A DNA stretch of 64,000 nucleotides from Pleurodeles waltl. Lineage: Eukaryota; Chordata; Amphibia; Caudata; Salamandridae. The first letter of the stretch is position 1. Every line of letters starts with the position of its first letter. The stretch is from NCBI RefSeq assembly GCF_031143425.1, contig NC_090437.1, positions 1,180,020,863 to 1,180,084,862 on the forward strand, given 5' to 3'. Position numbers and translations under genes: made by a program. The notes under the pieces are model-generated. The model searched no databases, was not told where the DNA came from, and saw only the letters and a program-made list of their open reading frames with translations. This document shows positions 20,527 to 32,513 of the stretch, piece by piece.

Positions 20527-22106
20527 TGATGACGCAGAAAAAGAGGGTCCAACATATATCCATACATATTGTGTAATCAAAACGTATAATGTAGTGTGAT
20601 TTTAGTAAAGAAAATAATGTACAAGGGAAATTGTGCCCTCGGGGTAGTTCGCCATCATTGTAAACGAGCTTTATTAATCATGAAGTATTGAAAATGTAGT
20701 AATCCGTCATAATTGCAAATGTATGCCATGATTTCTTGTTTGAAAACTGTTTTGCTTAGCTTAAATTTAGTAGAGGCTTTGGCCTAGTTGCCTGGTCTCA
20801 AATTCGAACTGTGTGTTTTTTTTTTTCCTTGAACTAATGAAACATATATTCTTGCTTGAAGTTGTGTTTTTCCAGTAGAGCTGACTGATACACTTATCTC
20901 CAAGGTTTCGTACTAGGCCGGTTTCATCCCCTTTGATACAAGGTCAGTCTGCAGGTGCGGACAATGAAGGTACAGATAGTAAAATAATTGGCAAACCATG
21001 TTACAATTTGTGTTCCAAGGCTCCGAGGACAGTGTATGCATAAATGAGCGCTAGTAAAAGACAATTTTCATTGGACAATTTGAAGCCAACCTATGAACCC
21101 TCCAATGGAAGGCCCTGCAGAATTTGGAATGTTTCTTACTTAAACCCACTGGACAAAGAGAAGTCAGCCAATTTCCTCGATGCCAGTTTGAAGCCAGATG
21201 CCAGACTCCATTTTGGACGACACCCTGATGCCCTTTTCTCTATCTGAGAGAAAGAGACTTTAAGAATTCTCACCCTAGAGACTTTAACTTGGATTTGCCC
21301 CGTCTTGCCTATGCAGTAACTTTGCCCCATTCTCCTTGCCGCTGCAAGGAAGCTTGCCCTTAACTTTGCCCTTTGAAACTTGCCCCATGCTGATCAACCG
21401 GTACCTGAAGGATGAAGACTTTTCTTGAATGCTGATTGTATTTGGTAAATATGAAAGGATAAATGTATTATGCATTGTGTTTTTCCTTTTAGGTACCAAC
21501 TGCTATTTTGATAGGGTCCAAGTTAGAAGTTTCCCAAATTTGTGTTGACTAAATTCGTTTTGCATGAAGCCCCACATGCCAATGCTAATTAGAGGTTAGT
21601 CGAGGTATTCATTCAATGTACCATGCTAAATTGAAATCTTGTTATGCTGACCAATGTATGAAATTAGTCAAATACAGTTAGTCATATTAGTGATTTGTAT
21701 TGCCATAACTGAGTGTATCATTATCCAGATTTTGCGTAGATTGCGTTTTTTCCACCGTTATGGACAGCCAGTAATGTTCATATACATATATCATTTGGTT
21801 TTGAGACTTATATACATCGTGTTAGCTTTGTTAATATAGGGAAATAAATTCACTAACTTTTAATAAACTGGTGTGGTTATTCATGACTGAAAGGTCATGG
21901 TGCGCTGAAATTCCAACTGTTATTGATTTCTGATGTGTTAAATTGATCTATTAATTGAGTATTGATTACCGATTACTATAGTCATTGATTATTGATCTGA
22001 GTGACTCGACTATTTTAGGATGAGGAGAGCCCGACTCGGTTAAAAGATTCACCGACCTCCAACGTGTCTAGGTACAGGTAATTTATAAGGGCTGGACGCG
22101 TTATCA
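20527..22106 (+). repeat. 5' LTR of the endogenous retrovirus
   Basis: 1580 bp, TG...CA. Polyadenylation signals AATAAA lie at 21843-21848 and 21862-21867, followed by a GAAA-capped hairpin at 21882-21899. The last 200 bp hold many ATTGATTA-type AT motifs. No convincing TATA box was identified, so U3/R/U5 limits are not assigned. Confidence 0.95.
21882..21899 (+). promoter_or_regulatory. LTR RNA hairpin with GAAA tetraloop, near the poly(A) signal
   Basis: CATGACT-GAAA-GGTCATG folds into a 7-bp stem with a GAAA loop, 15 bases past the second AATAAA. The 3' LTR copy (33870-33887) has a G-C pair where this one has A-T, so pairing is kept. Confidence 0.6.
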
Positions 22107-22111
22107 GTAGA

Positions 22112-22133
22112 TGGTAGCAGAGATTGATGGTTT
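22112..22133 (+). promoter_or_regulatory. Primer binding site, tRNA-iMet-like
   Basis: TGGTAGCAGAG matches the complement of the 3' end of vertebrate initiator tRNA-Met. It is followed by a three-base ATT and then GATGGTTT, which again matches the next bases of that tRNA complement. It starts five bases after the LTR. Confidence 0.65.
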
Positions 22134-23087
22134 AGCCCTTTGGGACCCCATCCGAACAATAGACAGAGTCAAGTTAGAATTTTCTTTGACTTTCCCGGAA
22201 TCTCGGAGCTTGCGAATGAGGAACATGGAGGTATGAGAATGGTTTCGGCGTTTCTAGTGACGGTATGAGTGAAGTTAGGGTTTTGCGCTTGCACAGCTTA
22301 TCGCCGCAGATTAATTGAGAAGTTTGTGAGGATTTTAAGGGGGGTTAAAAGATATTAGAGGAGTGTTACTCCAAAGATGTGAGAGTAGGGAAGTCGTCGA
22401 ACTTCACGTGTGTGTAGCGCTTTGAGCAGAAAAATAAATTGTCCACGTGGTTGTTGATGTTGAGACGGGCCCTGCGAGGTCAAGAAACTCCGGAGTATGT
22501 TGAAAAGTGTATGTGACACTTGTTTGATGTTGTGATCTGGTCAGGTTTAATAGGTTGATCGGGCGTGGTCAATAAGTCGGTATGAATGTTGCAGAGTGAA
22601 AGAAAACTTCGACTTTGAGATTTGACGAATTCTAAAGTGCACTAGAATAGTTCATTGATCAGTTGAGAGTAAAGTTTGCGGGTCAAATTTTGCTTGCGAA
22701 AGTGGGAAACCGAGAAAGATGGAATAACTGCCGAGGCTAGTGAAAAATCCCTAAGGTTTCTGAAGCGATTGTATTACCTTTCCTGTAGTAAACCGACAGA
22801 TCTGTTTATTCTTTTGGTTAAGTGCTTGCGTTATATTGCAGAAATTAGTTTATGAGTGAAGCCGAATGAAAAGAGGACAAGCCGCAGGACTTTGTCAGCC
22901 GCAGTGTGTGAGTGTGACGTCACTAGGAGCCGCGCTGGGATAGGTCAGTTGGTGAGAAGGGTCGCGCACGGATTGGACGCAGTCCGTGAAGCGCAATTGG
23001 AAGGGGGAAAGGCAAGCGAAGAGTATTCCGGGAATTAAAGTCACTTATTGATTACATATTTTAGAAAAAAAAACAAAAGACGGAAAG
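22134..23087 (+). other. Retroviral leader
   Basis: About 950 bp between the primer site and the gag start, presumably holding the packaging signal and major splice donor. No donor could be assigned with confidence. Short open frames (for example 22856-23038) have no recognisable product. Confidence 0.55.
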
Positions 23088-26000
23088 ATGACATTTTTCA
23101 AAGCATTTAAGAGTGCCATGAGGGGAGATGTTTATATTAAAGCAAATGTAGGAGAAGAAACACCGCCTGAGGGTACACCAGCTTACATTGTCATTGAAGA
23201 AAAGGGTGTAGCACCATGTCTTTGGTTAAAACAATGGTGCAAATTAACAGAGAAACATGGAAGTGTAGCGTTCCCTATCCACGGGTCGTTTAATCTAAGA
23301 GTTTTAGAAAATCTGAGATTTGCGCTATACGACATGAAAGTACCTCCAAGACCAGCACAGTTTGAGGCACTAGCAATTTGGGAACTAATAGCTAGAAACC
23401 AACAACAAAAGAAATTTGAGACAAGAATAAGAAAAGTAGAAAAGACACTAGCGGATGCTAGATGGGACAGCACACAAAAGGTTTGGAGATCAGATGTATT
23501 GCAGGGGATTAAATTGTTTCCAGCGATTACTGATGAAGCGGAGACAGAAGGAAGGAAAGCCACCTATAAGACAAACAGGAGTCAGTCCAGAGAGAGAGAA
23601 CAATAGAAACTCGAAAAGGGGAGACGAGTCAGATGATAAGGAGTTCATTATACAATTGCTGAATGATCGCCCGCCACCGTATGTGGAAAGCGAAAAAGGC
23701 TCAAGCATTAGTACTGCCCCTCCAGAACCAGTACAGGGTAATGTAACACCAAATTTGAGAATATCTCAGAGGCCGAGCAGCTCCGACATGCCTTTCTCAC
23801 CACAAATACCACAGATTCAGAGAATATACGCAGACGTGCCTACATTGAAACCTGCTGATAACTATCAGCCACAGGTTCAAAGGCACTGCTGTGATGAGCA
23901 TAACATGGGAATGACTTCTGATTCAATGGCGCAGGGAGGACAAAACTATCAGAGACCGACATTGATTCAAGCTGAGTCAACACAGTTCTCGATGCCCCAA
24001 AAGCAGGCACAAGAAGTGCGAGTAATAGAAAGCCAGTTAGGTATGCCAGCAATGATGAACCACAATGTGGGGATTAACATGCCACAGAATTCGGGGAACA
24101 GACAGAATCCAGACGCGATATCTCTACCTATCACTGTAGGTCCACCAGTACCACTGTACATACAGGCAAATTCAAGCACAAGCGACCAAGGGTTAATGAT
24201 ACAGAATGGGACAGGGAGAAGATGCATAGAAACCACTCCAGAGACAACTCCGATAGCGGCACTGCCAAATGGATCTGGGTCCTTGTTGGAATTTAGTCCA
24301 ATTCCAATTTGTGCTCCGTCAACCGTGGTAAGGTCACATCCACCACTATTAGTACCGTTAACCTCACAGACTGAAACATTACAGAAACTGTCAGTGGCAG
24401 TTGATGTAACTGCTACACTGATGGGACTGAACGCGCAACAGTTAACACAATGGTTCAACAGCCTGAACTCCCCACAGAGTACATCTAGCGGGAAGGGAGA
24501 AGAATACCTGAATAATATAAGGTTGGGTATGGAGGCAGATGAACTGGTAGAGGGAACAATGGGTTTGAACAGATTAGAATCATACACAGAGGAAGAACTA
24601 AGATACATGTGCCCTAGGATTACAAGAGAAGTGAGCAGCATACATAAGAAGTTACAAGAAATTGCAGACAGAAACGAGATCGATATAAGTAAGACTAAAC
24701 ACCTGAGCAGAAGTTACAGGTTAGACTTTGAGACAAAAGATTTTGAACACATGAGATCCGCAGGGATGAAAACACACCTTAAAGAGATACTGCAGAGTGC
24801 ACAGGTCTGGAGATGTTTAGACAAGTGGGAAAGCAGGTGGGTTAAGAAAAAGGACAAAAAGAAAGAAAATACTTCAGAGCGGAATGAGAAAAAACAACAG
24901 AATGACGATCTGATAACTATGTTACCAATGAGAGAGACAGCAGGGGGAAAACTTGTACATGTACCATGGCACAGGTGCGATATTCAATCCTTTACGGATG
25001 ACTTTCCCAAATTGAGACAGAAGCCGATTGAGTGGTATCAACAAACAGATAGATTTGTGAAACTCGCAAAATGTCTCTGGGAAGACCTGAATACTCTATT
25101 TGAAATTGTGGTTCTGGCAGATTTGTGGGAAGATTGTAACAGGGCTGTAGGTTGGCCAACGAGTGAACCAGAGAGAGATAGGGACAGAGGTGCGCCATCA
25201 CCTACGGTAATGAGTTTGTACCACAAGGTGATCGAGCACTTGAAAACCAAGGTTGCGTCGAAAAATGTGGATTGGCAGAGGATTGACAGGACCGCCCAAG
25301 AGGTTAAAGAGTCTATACATGCGTATTATGAGAGGTTGTTGAAAGCGTTTAAGAATTATAGTGGCACGGAAACGATTGAGGCAAAGGACATGCTCCATTT
25401 TGTGTTCAGGTTTGTGGAAGGGTTGAGACCCGAAATCATCCAGATGATTAAAACGCATTTGATTTGTTGGCAGTCGAAGTCGATCGATGAAGTGTTGAAT
25501 TATGCGAAATACTGCAGTGATGAGATTGAGACCAAACAGAAAAGATTGAAAGAAAAGGTGATGGTGATGCAGCTCAGAGCAGCTCAGACAGGTTTACAAG
25601 GTTTGCAAGGTTTTCAACAACAGATGCCGCAGCAGCAGGGAAATGCTATGTTTCAGCCGCAGATGAGAGGGGGAGGCAGAGGAGGTTTTGTGAATAATGG
25701 TCCTGATTTGAATACCGTTATGATTCCAAATGGTATACAGGCAATGAAGAAGGTGATGCCATGTCACACGTGCGGAATCGTCAGGCATTGGAAACGGGAG
25801 TGCCCAATGATGGTGCAGGAAGGTGTAGGTCAGCAAAACAATGATGTCAATGCATTCCAGACTATGAGAGGACCGAAATTGAGAGGTCCAAATCCAAATT
25901 TCCAAAACAATATAAACCAGATGCAGGGTTTACAACCCATGCAACCGCAACAGGTGCAAATGCCCCGTGTGCAAATGACACAATTGCAGCCAATGCAACA

Positions 26001-26163
26001 GCAGTTTCCTATGGTACCTAATCAGCAAATGCAAATACCCTTAGCACCAATGAATCAGCAGCAAGCAATGCTTCCTCAACAGGTCACGGGTCAGGGAATG
26101 AGTCAAAATGACACAGTACACCAATTCCCACTACACAGCGAGAATGGAATAAACGATGTATAG
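23088..26163 (+). pseudogene. gag: gag (matrix, capsid, nucleocapsid), one frameshift
   Basis: The first frame (ATG 23088 to 23606) encodes a basic matrix-like part beginning MTFFKAF. A second frame, open from about 23455 to the TAG at 26161-26163, encodes the rest; the frame changes between about 23500 and 23606. The second frame shows a PPPY late-budding motif (23671-23682), a Pro/Gln-rich linker, a capsid-like region (EWYQQTDRFVKLAKCLW), a major-homology-like segment (QEVKESIHAYYERLL, about 25293) and one CCHC zinc knuckle, CHTCGIVRHWKREC (25762-25803). After the knuckle comes an unusual tail of about 110 residues very rich in Gln, Met and Pro. The total, near 1000 residues, is about twice the size of typical gammaretroviral Gag. 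Particle assembly would need a single frame, which this copy lacks. Confidence 0.88.
26161..26163 (+). promoter_or_regulatory. In-frame UAG between gag and pol
   Basis: The gag stop TAG is followed directly, in the same frame, by the open pol frame (from 26164). This is the gammaretroviral arrangement in which Pol is made by reading through the stop. The downstream structure needed for readthrough was not verified. Confidence 0.7.
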
Positions 26164-28548
26164 GAGAGTGAGAGTTCAGATGAGGAGGGAAATTGTGTGC
26201 TTGCAGCATCTTTGGAAGTTGATCAAAAGGGTCCGTATGTAGAGGGAAGAGTTATGGGTCATCGCGTTTCATTCTTGGTTGACACAGGAGCTACACGTTC
26301 CACTGTTAGGAGCATTGAAGTACCAAATTTGCCACTTTCAGGGAGAAAAGTTCAAGTAGTGGGAGTAGCAAATAGGTACCTGACGAACCCAATCACAGAT
26401 CCAGTTCAAGTCAGAATTGGTAACTACCAAGGGTCACATAAATTTGTGGTATGTGATTCAAGCCCGATATCACTGTTAGGGAGAGACTTATTGTGCAAAT
26501 TGGGATGTTCAATTATGTGTTCGAACGATGGAATTAAAATTCAGACAAGCAATGATGGGGAAGAAGAGGACAGTGTAGGAGGGGATGAGGTGGAGACTGT
26601 CGATGAAGAGTACCCCCTGATTACCCTTTACCCAATGATCACTGAAGCAGATATTCCTGCTGAGTTACAGGAAACAGTTGGAAAAGAAGTGTGGGATATG
26701 ACAGGGAAAGAGGTGGGATTGGTGAAAGGAGTGGAACCAGTGAAAGTGACTGTAAAACCCAATGTAACCTTTCCCCAGACCCCACAATACCATATGGCAC
26801 AAGACACCCTCATGAAAGTCGCCCAACTCATTGATGAATTTGTAAAACAGGGAGTACTGAAAGAGGTGTTAAGCAGTCCATGTAATTCACCAATTATGGG
26901 ACTAATAAAGCCAAGTGGAAGGGTGCGAATTGTGCAGGACTTGAGGAAAATAAATGACATAATAATAAAATGTTGCCCTGTAGTACCAAATCCAACTGTG
27001 ATAATGTTTCAAGTCCCTTGTGATGCTGAGTGGTTCTCAGTCATCGACTTGTCACAAGCATTCTTTTCGGTGCCTCTTCATGAGGACAGCCAATTTCTCT
27101 TTTGTTTCAAATTTTTAGACAGAGTTTACAGTTGGTGTCGAATTCCTCAAGGGTTTTCGGAGTCACCGTCAATTTTCAATCAGATTCTAAAGAAAGATTT
27201 GGAAGCGTTGGAATTGCCATTCGAGTCAACCCTAGTACAGTACATTGACGATTTACTGATTGCATCTAAGACAGAAAGTGACTGCACAGCCGACACCATT
27301 GCCCTATTGAACCATTTGGGAAGGAATGGACACAAAGTGTCTCCTTCAAAATTACAATTCTGCCAGAAGAAAGTGAAATATTTGGGTCACCAAATAGAGA
27401 AAGGGTCACGGAGAATAATGAAGGAAAGAATAACAAGTGTACTTCAAATGAGTCCCCCAAAGACGAGGAGGGAGGTGAGGAAGTTTTTGGGAATGGTGAG
27501 CTACTGTCGCCAATGGATTCCCAACTTCTCAACTCTAGCAAAACCTTTACTGAAACTGACCCAGAAGGATGCATTGGATGAAATTGAGCTGAAAGGAGAC
27601 GAGATGGATGCTTTTATTGAATTGAAAGAATGCATGTGCAGGGCTCCAGCTTTAGGTATGCCTGACTACACAAAGCCTTTCACATTGTTTTGTCATGAAC
27701 GTGATGCATGTTCCTTGTCTGTCTTGACCCAAGCCCATGGTGGCGTAAACAGACCAGTAGCATATTTTTCAGCTACTTTGGATCCGGTCGCAGCAGCACT
27801 GCCAGGGTGCTTGCGTGCCGTAGCCGCAGTTGGTATCAGCCTCACTCAGAGTGAAGGAATAGTGATGGGACACCCTTTAACAGTCATGGTCCCTCACTCA
27901 GTCGAGATACTTTTGACACGTTCTCGAACACAACACATGACTGGTGCTAGACTCACAAGGTATGAAACAATAATTCTGGGATCACCTAATGTGCAGCTGA
28001 AAAGGTGCACTACGTTGAACCCAGCAGCCTTGTTTCCCAGTGAAAATGCCGAAATTGAGAACGCTGAAGACATGGAGCACGACTGTCTTCAGGTGACTGA
28101 ATTTTGCACCAAACCAAGACCTGATATCAAAGATACCCGATTGGAAGAAAATGATCAAGTCACTTTTGTTGATGGTTCATGTTTAAGAGATGCACTGGGT
28201 ATATTGAAAGCAGGGTACGCTGTATGTACGGTAACAGTTGTTTTGGAAGCATCTTGGCTTCAAGGAGTTTACTCTGCGCAAGTAGCAGAATTGGTAGCCC
28301 TTACTAGAGCTTACCAACTCTCTGCATTAATGAAAGTTACCATTTACACTGATAGCCAGTACGGGTTTGGAATAGTGCATGATTTCGGACAATTGTGGTC
28401 ACAGAGAGGCTTCATGACCTCTTCAGGATCACCAGTGAAAAATGGTGAAAGAATAAGAGAATTGTTACATGCCATCCAACTACCAGGAGAAGTAGCAGTG
28501 GTAAAATGCAGTGCACACTCGAAGGGACAAGACTATGTTTCTCTGTGA
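26164..28548 (+). pseudogene. pol: pro-pol: protease, reverse transcriptase, RNase H (ends at an internal TGA)
   Basis: One open frame from the gag stop. Protease: FLVDTGATRS with the active Asp at 26281, and LLGRDLL further on. Reverse transcriptase: SSPCNSPIMGLIKPSGRVRI, QDLRKIN, IPQGFSESPSIFNQIL, and the catalytic YIDD at 27241-27252, then the connection domain. RNase H: FVDGSC, the Glu of QVAELVALTRA, YTDSQYGF and the His of AHSKGQ, so the catalytic set looks complete. A TGA at 28546-28548 stops the frame near the end of RNase H; the same frame continues beyond it into integrase. Pol would copy the RNA genome in the cytoplasm. Apart from the TGA the frame is intact. Confidence 0.93.
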
Positions 28549-30579
28549 AATGGATATGCGGATCAAGTCGCAAGGTTTTGCGCATTGAACTGTATATTGC
28601 TTAGGGATGAATGGAATTTGATAAGTGAACCAGAACTCGAACCAAGCGAAATCTTTGCTCTAAAGGTGGTAGATACGATGGACGAATTGAAATTCTTACA
28701 GAATGATGTCGGTGAGGATGAGAAACTCTTGTGGACCAAATCACAATGTGTAAAGAGACTAGATGAATTATGGGTTTCAAGTGAAGGGAAATTCGTTCTT
28801 CCAAACAGCCTTTTGACACAGATGGCCAGATTTTACCATGGACAAGCTCATCTTGGGAGGGATGCCATGATTAGATTGTTTAAAACTGATTGGTTTAACC
28901 CCAAATTCCGTCAAGTTGCTGAAGCAGTTTGCCATCGTTGCGTCATTTGCCAACAGATGAACGCAGGGAAGGGAACCGTAGTAAATTTGAGCCACATTGG
29001 AAGAGCAGGGGGTCCCTTCAGCAGGATGCAAATGGACTTCATTGAGATGCCTGTGCATGGAGGTTTGAAGTATGTGTTGGTGGTTGTGTGCATTTTTAGT
29101 CACTGGATCGAAGCATACCCTACACGCAGGAATGACAGTCTCACAGTTGCAAAACTACTCTTGAGAGAGCTAATACCACGTTTTGGATTCCCGATCTCTT
29201 TAGAATCAGATAGGGGAAGTCACTTCAATAATGAAGTAATAAAATTGCTTTGTGCAGCACTGAACATTGAGCAAAAGCTGCATTGTAGCTACCGCCCTGA
29301 AGCATCAGGTCTAGTGGAGCAAATGAATGGCACATTGAAATCAAGAATGGCGAAAATATGCGCATCAACAAACTTGAAATGGCCTGACGCATTGCCTTTG
29401 GTACTAATGTCAATGAGAAACACCCCTGACAGAAAGACTGGACTGTCCCCACACGAGATTCTCATGGGCAGAGCTATGAGACTTCCAGCAGTTCCTGCAA
29501 ATGCGCTTTTGAATATTACAGATGATATGGTGTTAGACAACTGTAAAGGTCTAGCTGATGTGGTTCGCTCTTTCTCTCACCAGGTGGAGGCAACCACCTT
29601 GCCACCGATCCAAGGTCCAGGACACGCCCTGAAAGCAGGTGACTGGGTCGTGATAAAGAAGCACGTGAGGAAGTCGTGTTTGGAACCCCGTTGGAAAGGA
29701 CCTTTTCAAGTGATTTTGACAACTACCACCGCTGTGAAGTGTGCGGGAGTTCCCAACTGGATTCACACCAGTCACACAAAGAGGGTATTGTGTCCCACAG
29801 ACGAGGAAGTTGAAGCGCTGAAGTTACCAGTACCTGATAACAAAGTGCCAAGCGCTGAGACAGAGCGAAAAAGAACTAGAAGCGAACAGGCAGAAATAGA
29901 GGAGGGAGAAATATTCTCTGAGGACGAAGCAACTGATTCACTTGGGGAAGACCAAGGAGGAGCCTCAGAAAGCGACAAAGCAGCTGAAGGTAACAAAGAG
30001 CCTGAAGCAGCTGAAAGTGACAAAGAGCCTGAAGAAAGTAACGGTGACAAAGGGCTCAAAACAGGTGAAGAAGCAGGAGAGCCTGATCAGAGGAGGGCTT
30101 TCCCAGAAGCAGACGATACAGGAAAAGAAAAGGAAAACCTGATTGACTCCCCAGAAGGAGGGGACAAGGCAGAACAGAACGAAACTGCTCACACTCCTTC
30201 AGAAGATATTGCAGGTCCCTCAAGTGGACCCAGTGCAAAAAGGAGACAAAGCATATCACCAGTAAAATTAAGAATTAGGGAAACGCTGAACGACAGTGAA
30301 GGGCCAAGAGTGAAAGAGAAAAGAAAGGAAGTGTCTGTCGTAGTACCAACACCAAGTGAAGAAAAGGACTTGGCCACAGAAGAAAGTACCAGTGAGAAGG
30401 AATCAAAGAGAGATGCAAAATTGAAAAGAAAAAGGATACCGAGCAGGAAGTATTCTGGTCCGGAGTGGGCATACTTAGCCAATAACGATTGGTCAGACGA
30501 ATTCGTATCCCTCAGTCTTGAGAACAAAGAGGCAGAACTTAATTTTGGAAATAAAAACTTTATGGACTCTGTCGATTGA
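28549..30579 (+). pseudogene. pol: pol: integrase with long acidic C-terminal tail
   Basis: Same frame as the upstream pol. Residue numbers from 28585: zinc-binding His85, His89, Cys119 and Cys122 (HGQAH and CHRCVIC); catalytic D151 in MQMDFIE, D209 in SLESDRGSHF and E245 in GLVEQMNGT, with the D-35-E spacing of retroviral integrases; then a GPF-type C-terminal domain (RWKGPFQVIL). After about residue 410 comes a tail of about 250 residues, highly charged and repetitive (Glu/Lys/Asp/Ser), with no homology I recognise, ending in GNKNFMDSVD before a TGA at 30577-30579. Integrase joins viral DNA to host DNA in the nucleus. The tail does not overlap env, unlike many gammaretroviruses. Confidence 0.92.
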
Positions 30580-30787
30580 AGACATTGATCACCTGATTGA
30601 CTTTTCAACCGGCTAAGACATTGCTAACTTGATTGACTTTGAAACCGATTTTGAGACAACGCTGCTAACCGATAAGAGACCAAAGCTTCTAAAGAAAACT
30701 GTGTGAACATTGAACTCGTTCAGCTTTGTAAATACCTGCAAATCCGCTTTGATAAAGTGTCTTCAACTTTCTGATTCTATACAGATC

Positions 30788-32453
30788 ATGACTAGCTTCA
30801 CTACACAGGGGCGTAAGATGAAGTGTTGTAAATACATGTGTATCGGTCTAATAACCGCATGCGTACTAATCATTGTAGCAATAGTTCTTGGAATGCATGG
30901 TAAAAATGAGAGTGAGACGAATGATGCTTCTTCTTCTAAACCTATTATTGTTACTGAACTAACAGCTCTGAAGAGACTCGAGCAAGACGAGAGACACTTG
31001 CATGATAAGAAGGAACTTTCATCTAACATTTTCTATTGCTTACTGAGTGAGTATGTTGAGACCATGGATGCGAAAGATTGTTATGTGTGTACACAAATAC
31101 CTTCCTCAGTAGTGGAAGGGGTAACGTATCACAGCATGCCTCTTACGTATGGAATTACATGTAGTATAATAGCTTCCAGATTTTATGGTCAAACATACAT
31201 TCATTATTTTTACACTAATAATGATGTTACTTTTGCATATGTCCCCATAATAGGGCACCTGAGTAAAATAGCTAGAGATTATTATGCCAAATTAATGAGG
31301 GAATTCTTCGAACCAATGTCACCTTTTCACACAGCTCACGCACATAGAGAGAACCTTACATGCTTGCTTTCACCAGTAGAAATAAATTTCTTAGACCGCA
31401 CTGATGATAGGAGGAAAGAAATGAAGGAGGAATTAGAAAGGGAATTACACAAAAGAACATCTGTAGATAATTATGCTTTTGCCGCAATAAAGACACAAGG
31501 AAAAATAGCTTTAGATACATTGCACGTAGGGAAATTTTGTATATATAGAGCTGAATCATATTATGACACAGTTTTTGTGGGAACGAGTGAATGCAAACAT
31601 ACGTATGCATTTAAACCTAAGTGGACGTTCATGCTGAATGGACAAGACCCAGTTATTCCTGGAATATATTATATTTGTGGACTCAACGTCTATTATCGTC
31701 TTCCTAAAGGATGGTATGGGAGGTGTTATTTGGGAATAGTGTTCCCAAAGATTTACCAACTAGACGACTTAAAGAAATTTCCAAAGCTGTCTGAATCACA
31801 TCATGTTCAGAAAAGAGAGACAGCTTCTGGTGTGGTAGGAGATATATTTGGAGCATTGATTCCTTCAGTAGGAGTCATATTGAATTCAATCAAAATACGA
31901 AAGCTGTCTACTATTGTGGATAACATGCAGACAAAGTTTTCAGGAGCTATAATCCTGATGGATGCTGAACTCGCTGCAGAAAGAGCTATGACTCTTCAAA
32001 ATCGGCTTGCCTTAGACATTCTTTTAGCAAAGGATGGCGGCGTTTGCAAAATGCTTGGTACACGTCATTGTTGTACATATATACCAGACAGCAGTGGAAA
32101 AATGTAAACGATGCTTACAAATTTAACTAAAGAAAGTTAAAGATTTAAAGGAATTGAAAGAACCCGGAGTTTGGGAGAAAGTTGGAAAAGGATTTGCTTC
32201 TGTGGGAAATTGGCTCAGCAACGTTTGGAACGGATTGTTACTAAAAATAGTAAAGGGAATATTAATAATATTGATTTGTCTATTAGGCTCTTGGGGAACA
32301 TGGAAAACTTTCAAAATGTTAAAAGCAAGGAACAAAAGGAAAAGAGAAGAGAAAATAGAGAACAAAATGGTGGAAATATATAGAGAAAAATCAAAAGGGA
32401 CTAAAAGAAAAAGGGAATTGACTGAAGTGCCAAATTACTATACAGAATTTTAA
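30788..32453 (+). pseudogene. env: env: surface and transmembrane glycoprotein, broken near the 3' end
   Basis: ATG at 30788 opens a frame with a hydrophobic signal-anchor-like stretch (YMCIGLITACVLIIVAIVLG). A CYVC motif at residues 98-101 fits the CXXC that links surface and transmembrane subunits in gamma-type Env. A KR cleavage site lies at 31811-31816 (VQKRE), then a fusion-peptide-like region and a helical segment (LQNRLALDILLAKDGG). The cysteine motif there reads C-x7-CC (residues 420, 428, 429) by my count, one residue longer than the gammaretroviral C-x6-CC. The frame stops at 32105-32107. The membrane span (about 32244-32310) and a basic cytoplasmic tail continue in a different frame, 32127-32453, so this copy makes no complete Env. 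Confidence 0.85.
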
Positions 32454-32502
32454 TGGAATAAAATTTGTGGGTAGATTTGATGTGATGACATAATTAGTCA
32501 TC

Positions 32503-32513
32503 AGAGGAGGGAT
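32503..32513 (+). promoter_or_regulatory. Polypurine tract
   Basis: AGAGGAGGGAT directly precedes the 3' LTR, where plus-strand DNA synthesis would start. Confidence 0.75.

Noticed and set aside
22856..23038. Short frame in the retroviral leader
   Set aside because: Not conserved with any known leader protein and lacks a clear start. Treated as non-coding leader.
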